This document shows, in pieces, positions 1 to 7,984 of a stretch of DNA of 64,000 bases. Position numbers and translations under genes: made by a program. The notes beneath the pieces were generated by a model. It worked only from the letters and a program-made list of their open reading frames with translations, was not told the origin of the DNA and made no database searches. The DNA is from Clostridium intestinale DSM 6191 (GTDB lineage: Bacteria; Bacillota; Clostridia; Clostridiales; Clostridiaceae). The stretch is taken from positions 496,001 to 560,000 of the forward strand of contig NZ_FQXU01000004.1 of the NCBI RefSeq assembly GCF_900130055.1, read 5' to 3'. Every line of letters begins with the position of its first letter. Positions within the stretch are counted from its first letter, which is position 1.

Positions 1-128
1 CCAGGAACATTAAACTTCTTTTGATTTTTCTTAAAAGCTTTATTTAAAGCTTCGTTAAACTTTTCAGCAGTAGCTTTTATCTCAAGTTTAACTACGTTTG
101 TTTCTATTTTTTCCATTTTAACTTCCAT
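1..128 (-). CDS. tig: Trigger factor, N-terminal fragment (cut by window edge)
   Basis: Ribosome-associated chaperone and peptidyl-prolyl isomerase that meets nascent chains at the tunnel exit. Only the first 42 codons are in the window. The translation starts [19 protein letters not shown] and runs on to a KKFNVPG segment, the beginning of the ribosome-binding domain just before the FRK-type signature loop. The start at 128 is preceded by a perfect AGGAGG (137-142) with 8 nt spacing. An ATG 5 nt upstream (133) is followed at once by a stop, so it is not used. Family identity is from recall of clostridial trigger factors; the fragment is short but distinctive. Confidence 0.88.
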   Translation of the reverse strand, partial: MEVKMEKIETNVVKLEIKATAEKFNEALNKAFKKNQKKFNVP

Positions 129-184
129 TACATTTTCCTCCTAATTTCTTCGCCTTTAGAAAATAGTTCTTATTTAACTAGGTT

Positions 185-214
185 ATTATAACATACAAAC
201 TTTTAATATATCAA
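185..214 (-). promoter_or_regulatory. Probable sigma-A promoter of tig
   Basis: On the minus strand a TATAAT (plus 185-190) follows a TTGATA (plus 209-214) with an 18 bp spacer, about 55 bp upstream of the tig start. Sequence match only; no mapped start site. Confidence 0.5.
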
Positions 215-273
215 ATATTTTAGGAAAAGTTTCTTAAATAAAGCTATATAACCTTAATTTCCCTATAAGAATT

Positions 274-304
274 CCAAAAACAAAGGGATGAGATTAACCC
301 ATCC
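274..304 (-). terminator. Weak rho-independent terminator after the 346-1182 gene
   Basis: Read on the minus strand, a GGATG/CATCC stem (286-304) is followed by a T-rich tail (TTTGTTTTT). It lies just past the stop of the minus-strand gene that ends at 346. The stem is short, so termination may be partial. Confidence 0.45.
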
Positions 305-345
305 TATTTTCAAATAGCAATATGTATTTTAATTATATCCACGAT

Positions 346-1182
346 TTACAGATTTGATACGCTTCCGTTATTCATCAATAGATATTTTTTTTCATCCACT
401 GTTACTTCTAATTTATTGTCAGTTACATTACCAAAGGAAATATTTTTTCCTTTTAAGCCCCAGATAGCAGTATGATTACCATTTGAAGTATCTAATATCC
501 ATACATATGTATCTATATCACCAGTTTTAAAATATGGCAGATAACTTAAATAAGCTATATGAGAATCATCTATAAATCTTCCATCATTTGCCCATTTATA
601 TCCTTGATACCTCTTTATTATGTCATCTTTATTAAAGGTTTCTCCAGCTTTAGAAACATATTGAGTTTTTGTAACTATTGCTTCTGCTCCATTTATATCA
701 ATAAGCTTAAGATCTTGAGTTGTAATATCTGTAGCTATTATACTTTTTCCTGAAGGGCTTACATAGGCTGTATTACTGTTTTGAAGGCCTGTAACTAGCT
801 TATATTGCTTATTATCCCCTTCACCTTCATATAAAGCTTTTGCAGTATCACCATTCCCAAACTTAATTTCTACAGCTTGCTCTTGATCCTGAGGATTATC
901 CACTGGTTTTTGATCAGTAATATTTTCTTCTTTATTGCTATCTTCTATAACCTCTGTTTCTTCTTCTTTTGACGTAGCTAACTGATTTTCATTAGCTTCA
1001 TCTTTTTTGTTGAATATAGAGGAAATCCCATCTTTTGCCTTAGTTATATAAGTATTTAAATTGCTTCTAAAAGCAAAAATCCCTACAATTATTACTAAAA
1101 CAAAGATTAGTGAAAATATTCTTCTACGTCTTCTTTTCATCTTTATTTCATACTCTCTACTAAAAATACTAGGTTTTCCCAA
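346..1182 (-). CDS. Membrane-anchored protein of unknown function with an extracytoplasmic domain
   Basis: 278 residues. A basic cytoplasmic head with a KRRRRR run (about residues 16-21) precedes one hydrophobic segment (about 22-40), giving a positive-inside, single-pass anchor. A polar Glu/Asn/Asp-rich linker follows (about 58-105). The C-terminal half (about 105-278) is beta-rich with repeated short strands (VSPSGKSII, WANDGRFIDDSHIAYLSYLPYF) that look like blades of a small propeller or YncE-like sheet; this is a visual impression only. The start is TTG, chosen because AGGAGGG sits 7 nt upstream. It has its own terminator and is separate from tig. I do not recognise the family. Confidence 0.8.
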   Translation of the reverse strand: MGKPSIFSREYEIKMKRRRRRIFSLIFVLVIIVGIFAFRSNLNTYITKAKDGISSIFNKKDEANENQLATSKEEETEVIEDSNKEENITDQKPVDNPQDQEQAVEIKFGNGDTAKALYEGEGDNKQYKLVTGLQNSNTAYVSPSGKSIIATDITTQDLKLIDINGAEAIVTKTQYVSKAGETFNKDDIIKRYQGYKWANDGRFIDDSHIAYLSYLPYFKTGDIDTYVWILDTSNGNHTAIWGLKGKNISFGNVTDNKLEVTVDEKKYLLMNNGSVSNL

Positions 1183-1321
1183 ATTTCTTCCCTCCTAGGT
1201 TTTTATTTCAACAAATATATTATACCTTATAGTGTATAAAATTAATAATACATTTTGTAAATTTTATATTTATGTTATATAATTATTGATAACTTTATTA
1301 TTTAAGGTTATCGGAGGTTTT

Positions 1322-2146
1322 ATGTGTAAAATAAATTTTTTAGGAACAGGTAGTGCTATGGTTACGAAATGTTTTAATACTTGTTTCACTATATCAGATG
1401 AAAATAATGAGCATTTTTTAGTTGATACAGGTGGTGGAAACCTTATATTAACTAATTTAGAGAAGGCTAGAATACCCTTAAACAAAATTCATAATATGTT
1501 TTTGTCCCATTCTCACAATGACCATATTAACGGAATAAGCTGGATTATTCGCGCTATAGCTAGTGAAATTTCTAACGAAGTTTATGAAGGAAACTTAAAT
1601 GTTTATGGACATAAAGAAGTTCTAGAAACTGCAAAACAACTCTGTACTATACTTTTAAGCGAAAAAAACACTAAATTCTTTGACAATAGAATTAAATTTA
1701 TTGAGGTAACTGATAAGTTTAATATAGATATTTTAGATTTTAATGTAACTTTCTTTAATATTAACAGCTCAAAACTAAAACAATTTGGTTTTACTTTTAA
1801 GACTTTAGACAATAAAAAAGTTGTCTTTTTAGGTGACGAAGGTTATAAAGATGATTTATTCGATTATTGTAATGATGCTGACTATTTAATTCATGAAGCT
1901 TTTTGTCTTTATGAACAAAAAGATATCTACTCACCACATGAAAAACATCATTCTACAGTAAAAGATGCAGCTGAAATCTCTGAAAAGTTAGGAGTTAAAA
2001 ACCTAATTCTAATACATACAGAAGATGATAATTTGGCTAATAAAAAAGAATTTTACTCTGCTGAGGCTAATTACTTCTTTAGAGGAAATGTTTTTGTACC
2101 AAAAGATTTAGAAACTATTTCATTAGTTGATGAGGTTGTTGAATAA
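1322..2146 (+). CDS. MBL-fold hydrolase, short RNase Z-like
   Basis: Metallo-beta-lactamase-fold hydrolase, 274 residues, probably a di-zinc phosphoesterase. The metal motif is SHSHNDH (residues 62-68: H63, H65, D67, H68). It is preceded by an LGTGSA strand typical of RNase Z-like proteins and FLVDTGGG. Later ligand candidates are FLGDEG, the HEAF and HHST segments, and a C-terminal LILIHTED. It lacks the long exosite arm of canonical RNase Z, so a different phosphodiester or metabolite substrate is possible. I chose ATG 1322 because GGAGG (1313-1317) precedes it; a TTG at 1286 would extend it by 12 residues without a ribosome site. Expressed alone, with a strong terminator behind. Confidence 0.82.
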   Translation: MCKINFLGTGSAMVTKCFNTCFTISDENNEHFLVDTGGGNLILTNLEKARIPLNKIHNMFLSHSHNDHINGISWIIRAIASEISNEVYEGNLNVYGHKEVLETAKQLCTILLSEKNTKFFDNRIKFIEVTDKFNIDILDFNVTFFNINSSKLKQFGFTFKTLDNKKVVFLGDEGYKDDLFDYCNDADYLIHEAFCLYEQKDIYSPHEKHHSTVKDAAEISEKLGVKNLILIHTEDDNLANKKEFYSAEANYFFRGNVFVPKDLETISLVDEVVE

Positions 2147-2158
2147 ATAAAGATTATA

Positions 2159-2206
2159 AAGCTTAGCATTAATAAGTGGGTTTATTGATGCTAAGCTTCT
2201 TTTTTC
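2159..2206 (+). terminator. Strong terminator of the MBL gene
   Basis: AAGCTTAGCAT...ATGCTAAGCTT forms a long stem (2159-2198, small GTGGG-containing loop) followed by a T-rich CTTCTTTTTTC tail. Starts 13 bp after the MBL stop codon. Confidence 0.85.
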
Positions 2207-2293
2207 ATATTTATTTTCATTATAGTAGATTGAGTTATATATAGAGGTTTTTCCAGATCCATTTACTCCAGCAAAAATAGTATAATTCTTCAT
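2198..2293 (-). pseudogene. N-terminal remnant of a zeta-toxin-like P-loop kinase
   Basis: The minus strand from ATG 2293 encodes MKNYTIFAGVNGSGKTSIY and then a segment ending EKR (32 codons). This is the beta1/Walker A start (GVNGSGKT) of the zeta-toxin/UDP-GlcNAc kinase-like family seen in Firmicutes. Family likeness is lost at 2198, exactly at the foot of the MBL terminator hairpin, and the frame then runs antisense through the MBL gene with no kinase-like sequence. It sits 1 nt after the small upstream gene's stop, the spacing expected of an antitoxin-toxin operon. Too short to fold as a kinase, so I call it a decayed gene. Confidence 0.7.
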
Positions 2294-2294
2294 A

Positions 2295-2459
2295 CTATTT
2301 ACCTATAACCTTAATCTGTTCTCTCTGTAATATCATATTACCTAAATTTGCATAAAAATCTTGTTCTTCTTTTGTTTTTGATTTGTCAAATAATTTCATA
2401 ATATCATTATAAGTATAATTCATGAAAATATCATATAAATTAATGTCCTTATTTTCCAT
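2295..2459 (-). CDS. Small protein, probable partner (antitoxin-like) of the lost zeta toxin
   Basis: 54 residues, MENKDINLYDIFMNYTYND through QREQIKVIGK, predicted all-helical and acidic/polar. GGAGG (2468-2472) lies 8 nt upstream of ATG 2459. The gene ends 1 nt before the remnant toxin start codon. I recall similar short proteins ahead of MKNYTIFAGVNG-type zeta genes in Firmicutes, so antitoxin or operon-partner status is inferred from position and resemblance, not proven. It appears intact and could still be translated although its partner is truncated. Confidence 0.65.
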   Translation of the reverse strand: MENKDINLYDIFMNYTYNDIMKLFDKSKTKEEQDFYANLGNMILQREQIKVIGK

Positions 2460-2603
2460 ATACAATACCTCCTACAAGAAATTCATTTATATTAATATTA
2501 TATACCAAATTTATTAAAGCATAAACCTTCAATCTTCTTTGACCCCATATGGCCCAATCTCGACCTATAATTATTTCGCCCCTTCATTACAAAATAAATC
2601 TCA

Positions 2604-3341
2604 TTAACTCTTTAATTGTGGTAATACCTCTACTGTTAGTTCCCATCTATCACATCTTGTAAAAGAAACAGTATACTCAAATACCCGCCCTTTATCATCA
2701 TAGGAAGTTCTTGTTTTCTTAATTATTTGGCTATTTTCCTCAACTTTCAATATATCACTTATTGTTTTATTAACTTTTACAATCTTAATATAATCTATAA
2801 TTTTTGATATTATAATATCATTATAATTCTCTAGTATATCATGTAATTCGCCTGCAAATTCCTTATAATCATTAGGTATTTTTATCTCATTTAATAAATA
2901 TGTTTCAGAGTATGATACAGGCGTTTGAACAGAATAGATTGTAATTCCAATCCGCTTTACTTCTTGTCCCCGCTCCAAGTTCATCATGTCTGATATCTTA
3001 CTGCTTGATTTAATCACTTCAATGCCAATCATTTTACGTCTATCCCAAGGATCTAAATTAAGTGTTTCTAAGTAATCACCTATTTTTGAGGATGGAGTTT
3101 TAATTTCATTTTGAATAACAATAGCTCCTTTTCCTCTTTGTTTTTTTATATATCCCTCTTTTAAAAGTTCATCAAACGCTTTTCTTACTGTTACTCTACT
3201 TACCTTAAAGGCTTCTGTTAATACTAACTCGGAGGGAAGTTTGTCTCCAACCTTGTATTTATTATTTTTAATTTTATTTAGTAAAAACTCTTTAATTTGA
3301 TGGTATAAAGGAGCTGCCTTATTACTATAATCTAATTTCAT
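2604..3341 (-). CDS. GntR-family regulator, HutC/UTRA subfamily
   Basis: 245-residue transcription factor. An N-terminal winged helix (about 8-75) shows the GntR pattern: PLYHQIKEFL, VGDKLPSE, VSRVTVRKAFDELLKEGYI and a wing with KQRGKGAIV. A UTRA effector domain follows (about 95-240), which usually binds a small metabolite such as a sugar phosphate, histidine derivative or fatty acid. No metabolic operon adjoins it: the downstream side is the decayed toxin locus and the upstream side has its own AT-rich operator cluster. Autoregulation is therefore the clearest prediction; its other targets cannot be read from the window. Start ATG 3341 has AAGGA about 10 nt upstream. Confidence 0.85.
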   Translation of the reverse strand: MKLDYSNKAAPLYHQIKEFLLNKIKNNKYKVGDKLPSELVLTEAFKVSRVTVRKAFDELLKEGYIKKQRGKGAIVIQNEIKTPSSKIGDYLETLNLDPWDRRKMIGIEVIKSSSKISDMMNLERGQEVKRIGITIYSVQTPVSYSETYLLNEIKIPNDYKEFAGELHDILENYNDIIISKIIDYIKIVKVNKTISDILKVEENSQIIKKTRTSYDDKGRVFEYTVSFTRCDRWELTVEVLPQLKS

Positions 3342-3398
3342 TTATTTAAAATCCTTTTTTAATTCTATAATTGTATATTATTCTTAAGGTTTTAAAGT

Positions 3399-3462
3399 TG
3401 TCCCAATATTATAATATCCTAATATTAGGATAACCTAATGTCCTATTGTCCTAATATTATAA
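3399..3462. promoter_or_regulatory. Operator cluster upstream of the GntR gene
   Basis: A perfect 18 bp palindrome, TATCCTAATATTAGGATA (3415-3432), is flanked by two same-orientation 16-mers: TGTCCCAATATTATAA (3399-3414) and TGTCCTAATATTATAA (3447-3462), one mismatch apart. All share the core CCTAATATTA. The array sits 58-121 bp upstream of the GntR start codon and includes TATAAT-like hexamers on the minus strand, so binding would overlap a promoter. Confidence 0.65.
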
Positions 3463-3482
3463 CATCTTATTTCATTAAAATT

Positions 3483-3528
3483 ATAAGGGCATAAAATAGC
3501 TTTTCAAAAACTATTTTACACCCTTAAA
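3483..3528 (-). terminator. Terminator-like hairpin after the permease gene
   Basis: AAGGGCATAAAATAGC (3485-3500) pairs with CTATTTTACACCCTT (3511-3525) around an A/T loop, just past the permease stop. The T-tract on the minus strand is broken, so efficiency is uncertain. Confidence 0.5.
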
Positions 3529-3536
3529 TAACTTAT

Positions 3537-5480
3537 TTATTCAACAATTTTGTAGTAAGCTCTTGCAGTTAAACTAAATACTATTCCATAAATTATAACA
3601 AAGACGAGTATTGTTGCTAATGTAAGCCACATAAATAAATTAACATTTGTAATGTTTAACACTTTAAGAATCTTAGTTATCATTGGGAATGCAAAACCAA
3701 CATGTATTATTGCTGTAATGAGGGGTAGAAAAAATACCATAAGTATTTGTCTACTAATTGTTTTCTTAATCTCAGCTTTGCTCATTCCTACTTTTTGCAT
3801 TATATCAAAACGTTCTTTATCATCATATCCTTCTGAAACTTGTTTATAATAAATGATAAGTACTGTTGCCATTAAAAATAATGCTCCTAAAAATACACCT
3901 ATAAACAACATACCTCCATAAAATGAAAAGAACTCCTCTTTAGCTCCAGCTGCACTATCAACAAAAATATCAATTCCATTTTTATTAAAGGCCTCTCTAA
4001 TTTTATTAGTTAGTGTAACTAAATCTTTTTCTGAACCATTAACATCCATTTCAAGATCATAAAATTTATTACCTTTTACATTTGGCAAATCTATATTATT
4101 TACGAACAGAAAATAATTGTTGCCTAAGTCATCTCCGTCACTTTCAAATTCCTCTATAGGTTTATCTAATGCTTTTTTGATTTTAAAAACCTTATTTTCT
4201 ATAGTAATACTGTTTTTATCAAAACCATCTACATTTGAATAAAAAACTGCTTCATCATCTTTAAGGCTTATGTTTTCACCTGTTATTCTGTTGTAATCAG
4301 AAATAGAAATAAGATTTATACCATGTAAATCATTTGAAAAACCAGATTTATCTACAACTTGAAAGTTTTCGTTATTTTTTTCAGTATTAAATTCGTTATT
4401 CCAATAATTAAATCTTTTATCTAAATTTATATTAGTATTTTTTAATTCAGTATCTATTAGTTCATTTATATTTTTAGCCTGATCCTCTGTAATCTTGTTA
4501 CTGCTTATCATTATCTCTCTAGGATACCTATTTTTTATAGCATCATCTACTCCTAAATAAAGAGAAACAGTTGTTGATATCATCACAAGTACACAAGTGC
4601 TTAAAATACAAATGTTCGCAAGACCAACTGCATTTTGTTTCATTCTATACATCATACCTGAAACAGAAATAAAATTAGTTGTCTTATAGTAAAATCTTTT
4701 ATTTTTTCTAAGTATTTTTAACACCGCTATACTTCCAGTTGTAAAAAGTGCATAAGTTCCTATCATAACTAATATAACGGCTATAAAGAAACTTCCTAAA
4801 GCTGCAACTGGAGATTTAATAGTTAATGCAATTACATATGCACTAATAAGAGCTATTAACCCTACTAACGCCATAAACCATTTTGTCTTAGGTTCTTTTT
4901 CTCCAATCTCATTACCTCTTAATAATTCTATAGGTTTCAAAATTTTTATTTGAATCAAGTTAAATAACAAATTAGCTACAAAGATTCCTACAAAAACGGT
5001 CAACGTAAATAAAATAGATTGTACTGATAATTGGAATCCAAAAGCTACCTTAAAATTTAGAATCTTTAGTAATGCTAAAAACATAAGTTTATTTAATATA
5101 ATACCTGAAATCAGTCCAAATATTAGGCTGAAAAGTAAGGTATAGATAAACTCAAAAAACAATATTTTAGAGATATGCTTTTTCTCTAGACCTAAGACAT
5201 TATATAATCCAATCTCTTTTTTACGCCTTTTGATTAGAAAACTGTTTGTGTAGAAAAGAAATATTGCTGAAAATATCCCTATTACTATAGTTCCAAATTG
5301 AAGGGTGCTTTTTACTGCAGAAGCTCCAGGTCCTTTTTCTATACCCTCATTCATTGAAAGTGCATGCATTATATAAAACATAGCAATAGTGCATATGCAG
5401 GTTATTATAAACGGTAAGTAGGTTTTACTGTTCTTTTTTATATTTATAGCTGCAAGTTTTGGATAAAAGAGTTTATTCAT
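3537..5480 (-). CDS. BceB-type ABC transporter permease (FtsX/MacB fold)
   Basis: 647-residue membrane component of a peptide-sensing/detoxifying ABC transporter. The pattern is that of BceB: TM1 near 22-40, three TMs of the first FtsX-like domain (about 60-190), a second group (about 200-300), a large extracellular domain (about 310-520, VSLYLGVDDAIKNRYP onward) and a final three-TM domain (about 525-645). The cytoplasmic FLIKRRKKEIGLYNVLGL loop is the ATPase-coupling helix typical of this family. The start overlaps the ATPase stop by 8 nt, so the two are translationally coupled. BceAB proteins usually protect against cell-wall-active peptides such as bacitracin; here the substrate is unknown and no sensor kinase is adjacent. 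Confidence 0.87.
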   Translation of the reverse strand: MNKLFYPKLAAINIKKNSKTYLPFIITCICTIAMFYIMHALSMNEGIEKGPGASAVKSTLQFGTIVIGIFSAIFLFYTNSFLIKRRKKEIGLYNVLGLEKKHISKILFFEFIYTLLFSLIFGLISGIILNKLMFLALLKILNFKVAFGFQLSVQSILFTLTVFVGIFVANLLFNLIQIKILKPIELLRGNEIGEKEPKTKWFMALVGLIALISAYVIALTIKSPVAALGSFFIAVILVMIGTYALFTTGSIAVLKILRKNKRFYYKTTNFISVSGMMYRMKQNAVGLANICILSTCVLVMISTTVSLYLGVDDAIKNRYPREIMISSNKITEDQAKNINELIDTELKNTNINLDKRFNYWNNEFNTEKNNENFQVVDKSGFSNDLHGINLISISDYNRITGENISLKDDEAVFYSNVDGFDKNSITIENKVFKIKKALDKPIEEFESDGDDLGNNYFLFVNNIDLPNVKGNKFYDLEMDVNGSEKDLVTLTNKIREAFNKNGIDIFVDSAAGAKEEFFSFYGGMLFIGVFLGALFLMATVLIIYYKQVSEGYDDKERFDIMQKVGMSKAEIKKTISRQILMVFFLPLITAIIHVGFAFPMITKILKVLNITNVNLFMWLTLATILVFVIIYGIVFSLTARAYYKIVE

Positions 5481-6240
5481 TCACCACACCTCCAGTTGCA
5501 ATGACTGTAAGGGTATTTGAAATTTTTTCAAACATCTCCTCATTAGACATTGAACCTTTATAAAGCTGATGAAATACCTCCCCATCCTTAATAAAAAGAA
5601 CTCTTCCAGCATGACTTGCAGCTTTTGTACTATGGGTAACCATAAGTATTGTTTGCCCTTCTTTATTAATGTCAGAAAATAACTTCAAAAGATGATCTGT
5701 AGCCTTAGAATCAAGAGCCCCTGTTGGTTCATCTGCTAAAATAAGCTGCGGATTTGTAATTAAAGCTCTAGCAACTGCAGCTCTTTGTTTTTGTCCACCA
5801 GATACTTCATATGGGAATTTATTTAATATATCCTTTATGCCTAATTTCCCAGCAATTGGAGTTAATCTTTTCTCCATTTCATCATAAGACTTTCTTGATA
5901 AAACAAGTGGTAGAAATATATTATCCTTTAAAGAAAAGGTATCAAGTAAGTTAAAGTCTTGAAATACGAACCCTAAATTTTCCCTACGAAATGCAACTAT
6001 TTCACTTTCTTTAATAGAAACTACGTTTTTACCTTGAAGTAAAATCTCTCCACTAGTAGGTTTATCTAAGGATGCAAGTATATTAAGTAAAGTAGTTTTT
6101 CCAGAACCAGATTCACCCATTATAGCAACATATTCACCTTCTTCTACAGAGAATGTTACATTGCTAAGAGCCTGAACTTGGTTACCTCCAAATCTAGTTG
6201 TGTATATCTTTTTTAAATTATTTACCTCTAATAATTTCAT
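5473..6240 (-). CDS. BceA-type ABC transporter ATPase
   Basis: 255 residues. Walker A GESGSGKTT (about 43-51), Q-loop VFQDFNLLD, signature VSGGQKQR, Walker B LILADEPTGALD and switch H in LMVTHS are all intact, matching the LolD/MacB/BceA ATPase class. It pairs with the overlapping permease gene. The start has GGAGG 7 nt upstream. Upstream (6334-6353) lies a palindrome matching the BceR box pattern TnACA-N4-TGTAA, so induction by a two-component system encoded elsewhere is likely. A strong hairpin with a T-run (6284-6325) lies between the box and the start codon and would stop transcripts arriving from the small gene upstream. Confidence 0.88.
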   Translation of the reverse strand: MKLLEVNNLKKIYTTRFGGNQVQALSNVTFSVEEGEYVAIMGESGSGKTTLLNILASLDKPTSGEILLQGKNVVSIKESEIVAFRRENLGFVFQDFNLLDTFSLKDNIFLPLVLSRKSYDEMEKRLTPIAGKLGIKDILNKFPYEVSGGQKQRAAVARALITNPQLILADEPTGALDSKATDHLLKLFSDINKEGQTILMVTHSTKAASHAGRVLFIKDGEVFHQLYKGSMSNEEMFEKISNTLTVIATGGVVNE

Positions 6241-6283
6241 AAAACTTCCTCCAATTAATTGATTTGACTATACATTAATTGTA

Positions 6284-6325
6284 ATAAAAAAAGAAATGTA
6301 CAGCCATAACTTAGGCTTACATTTC
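6284..6325 (-). terminator. Strong terminator between the 52-aa gene and bceA
   Basis: On the minus strand GAAATGTAAGCC...GGCTGTACATTTC forms a 12 bp stem with one bulge and is followed by TTTTTTTATT. It should end transcripts from the small Cys-rich gene; it also lies downstream of the BceR-like box, so it could act as an attenuator if the bceAB promoter lies further upstream than expected. Confidence 0.75.
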
Positions 6326-6333
6326 CCTTTTTA

Positions 6334-6353
6334 ACCTTACATTTATGTAAGGT
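6334..6353. promoter_or_regulatory. BceR-like operator palindrome
   Basis: A perfect 16 nt inverted repeat (CCTTACAT/ATGTAAGG) around TT, extended by A/T to 20 nt. The inner part reads TTACA-TTTA-TGTAA, matching the TnACA-N4-TGTAA consensus I recall for BceR-type response regulators. It is about 95 bp upstream of the bceA start. No kinase/regulator pair is adjacent, so the regulator would act in trans. Confidence 0.55.
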
Positions 6354-6387
6354 ACTTATTTATTCTTTTCTTTATAATATTTATAGG

Positions 6388-6546
6388 TTATTTTTTATCC
6401 TTACAGCAAGGATTGCCGTTAGCACAACAACCTCTATCATATCCAAGTTCTTCTCTTTCCTTTGCAGAAAGTACAACAACATTATCTCCAGCATCTTCAT
6501 ACTCTGGTGTATTTTTTAATAAAGATGGCTTTTCTATTCCTATCAT
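6388..6546 (-). CDS. 52-residue peptide with a Cys-rich tail
   Basis: Too short for usual gene callers. Starts MIGIEKPSLLKNTPEYEDAG and ends RGCCANGNPCCKDKK. The first three quarters are acidic; the tail carries CC-x5-CC and several Lys, the layout of a leader plus a Cys-rich core, or of a small metal-binding protein. GGAGG (6552-6556) is 5 nt upstream of ATG 6546. It has its own strong terminator and lies directly upstream of the bceAB transporter on the same strand. No modification enzymes are nearby. I do not recognise the family; a metal/redox role and a RiPP-like precursor are both possible. Confidence 0.65.
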   Translation of the reverse strand: MIGIEKPSLLKNTPEYEDAGDNVVVLSAKEREELGYDRGCCANGNPCCKDKK

Positions 6547-6685
6547 TTTTTCCTCCTTAAAAATCTATTCTATATAATTTAACATTATTTTTTACTTATG
6601 TAATAGATTATATAATATAATTCTATGTAATAAATAACTTTTTAATAAATTTATATATATTTTACTATTTTAAAGAGATACCTTA

Positions 6686-7984
6686 TTAAAAACTAAGATA
6701 ATTGGTTGGATTTTGATGTTGTCCATTAACTCTAATTTCAAAGTGTAAATGTGGTCCTGTACTATTACCTGTAGAACCTACATAAGCTATTACCTGTCCT
6801 TGACTAACTGTTTGTCCAACAGATACAGCCAAAGAACTTGAATGAGCGTATAGTGTTTGAATTCCACTTCCATGATCTAATATAACTGTGTTTCCATATC
6901 CTGATATGTATGATGCAGTAACAACTTTACCGCTTTTTGATGCTTTTATAGGTGCCCCCATTGGTGCTCCTAAATCTATTCCTGTATGAAATCCATTTAC
7001 TCCTGTAACGGGATTTACTCTTGCTCCGTATACACTGGTAACTCTTCCTGTAGAAGGTCTTATAAAACTTTCTGAACCTGAATTATTAGATTGTCCACCA
7101 TTATTCGAATTGTTGTTATTATTGTTTATATCCTTAAATATTTGATCTAATTGATTTTGTAAATCTTTATTATAAGAATTTAAATCCTCTATTTCACCCT
7201 GTAACTGTTGCTCTTTAGAAGCTATATTGTTTATAACCCCTTGTTTTTGTGACTCTAAAGTTTTTAAAGAGCTAACTTGAGCATTAATTTTGTTTTGCTC
7301 TTCTATGTAACTTTTTTGTGAGGCTTTTACATCCTCCTGCATAAGTGCTATCTGATTTTTTTCAGTATTTAAGTAAGAAACCTTTTTTTCTAAAGAAGCT
7401 TTTCCTTCTTCAACTTCCTTTTTAGCTTTTTTTACTTCTTCTATCATACCCTTATCTGTTTTTATAACTCTTGATACCATTGACATTTTAGAAATAAAAT
7501 CTCCAAAACTTCGACTGTTTAATAGCATAACTATAAGTTCTTCTTCATAACTAGTCTTATATATGCTTCTTAATCTTTTTCCTAATAACTCTTCTTTTTC
7601 TTCCCTATCTTTTTCTTTTTTAATAATCTCTTGTTCTTTGTCTTTTATATCTTTCTCTAAAGAATCTAGCTCAGCTTGTACAGAATTTATATCTGCTTGC
7701 AGGGCATCTATTTCTTTTTGATATTTAGAAACATTTTGTTGTGATGATAAAAGCTCTTTATTTTTTTCATCAATTGTTTCTTGAAGCTTATCTAGTTCAC
7801 TTTCATTACTTTTCTTTTCTTGATTAAGTTTATTTTTTTGATTATTTAGTCCATCTATCTTATCTTGATTATTTTCAATCTGATTTTTAATCTGATCTGA
7901 ATTTTCGGCTTTAACTTCCTTTACAGGAAATAAAGTCAATGAAAAAAAGATACTCATAATAACTATTATACTTTTCTTTACCAT
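6686..7984 (-). CDS. Secreted coiled-coil M23 peptidoglycan endopeptidase
   Basis: 432 residues, EnvC/CwlO-like layout. A signal peptide (MVKKSIIVIMSIFFSLTLFP, cleavage near KAEN) precedes a long coiled coil (about 25-300, rich in Lys/Glu/Gln), an Asn-rich linker (about 300-320) and a LytM/M23 domain (about 322-432). Zinc residues are visible in FHTGIDLGAP and the HLHFEI motif, with YAHSSS between, so the peptidase looks active; it should cut peptide cross-links. A TTG/ATG further upstream extends the frame by 45 residues but lacks a ribosome site; GGGGG before 7984 supports the chosen start. It follows genes for other envelope proteins. Confidence 0.88.
   Translation of the reverse strand: MVKKSIIVIMSIFFSLTLFPVKEVKAENSDQIKNQIENNQDKIDGLNNQKNKLNQEKKSNESELDKLQETIDEKNKELLSSQQNVSKYQKEIDALQADINSVQAELDSLEKDIKDKEQEIIKKEKDREEKEELLGKRLRSIYKTSYEEELIVMLLNSRSFGDFISKMSMVSRVIKTDKGMIEEVKKAKKEVEEGKASLEKKVSYLNTEKNQIALMQEDVKASQKSYIEEQNKINAQVSSLKTLESQKQGVINNIASKEQQLQGEIEDLNSYNKDLQNQLDQIFKDINNNNNNSNNGGQSNNSGSESFIRPSTGRVTSVYGARVNPVTGVNGFHTGIDLGAPMGAPIKASKSGKVVTASYISGYGNTVILDHGSGIQTLYAHSSSLAVSVGQTVSQGQVIAYVGSTGNSTGPHLHFEIRVNGQHQNPTNYLSF

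Noticed and set aside
559-753. Open frame opposite the 346-1182 gene
   Set aside because: Antisense shadow of a gene with a good ribosome site; composition is typical of reverse translation of AT-rich coding DNA.
6388-6546. Metallothionein
   Set aside because: Only four Cys, all in the last 13 residues; too few for a metallothionein.
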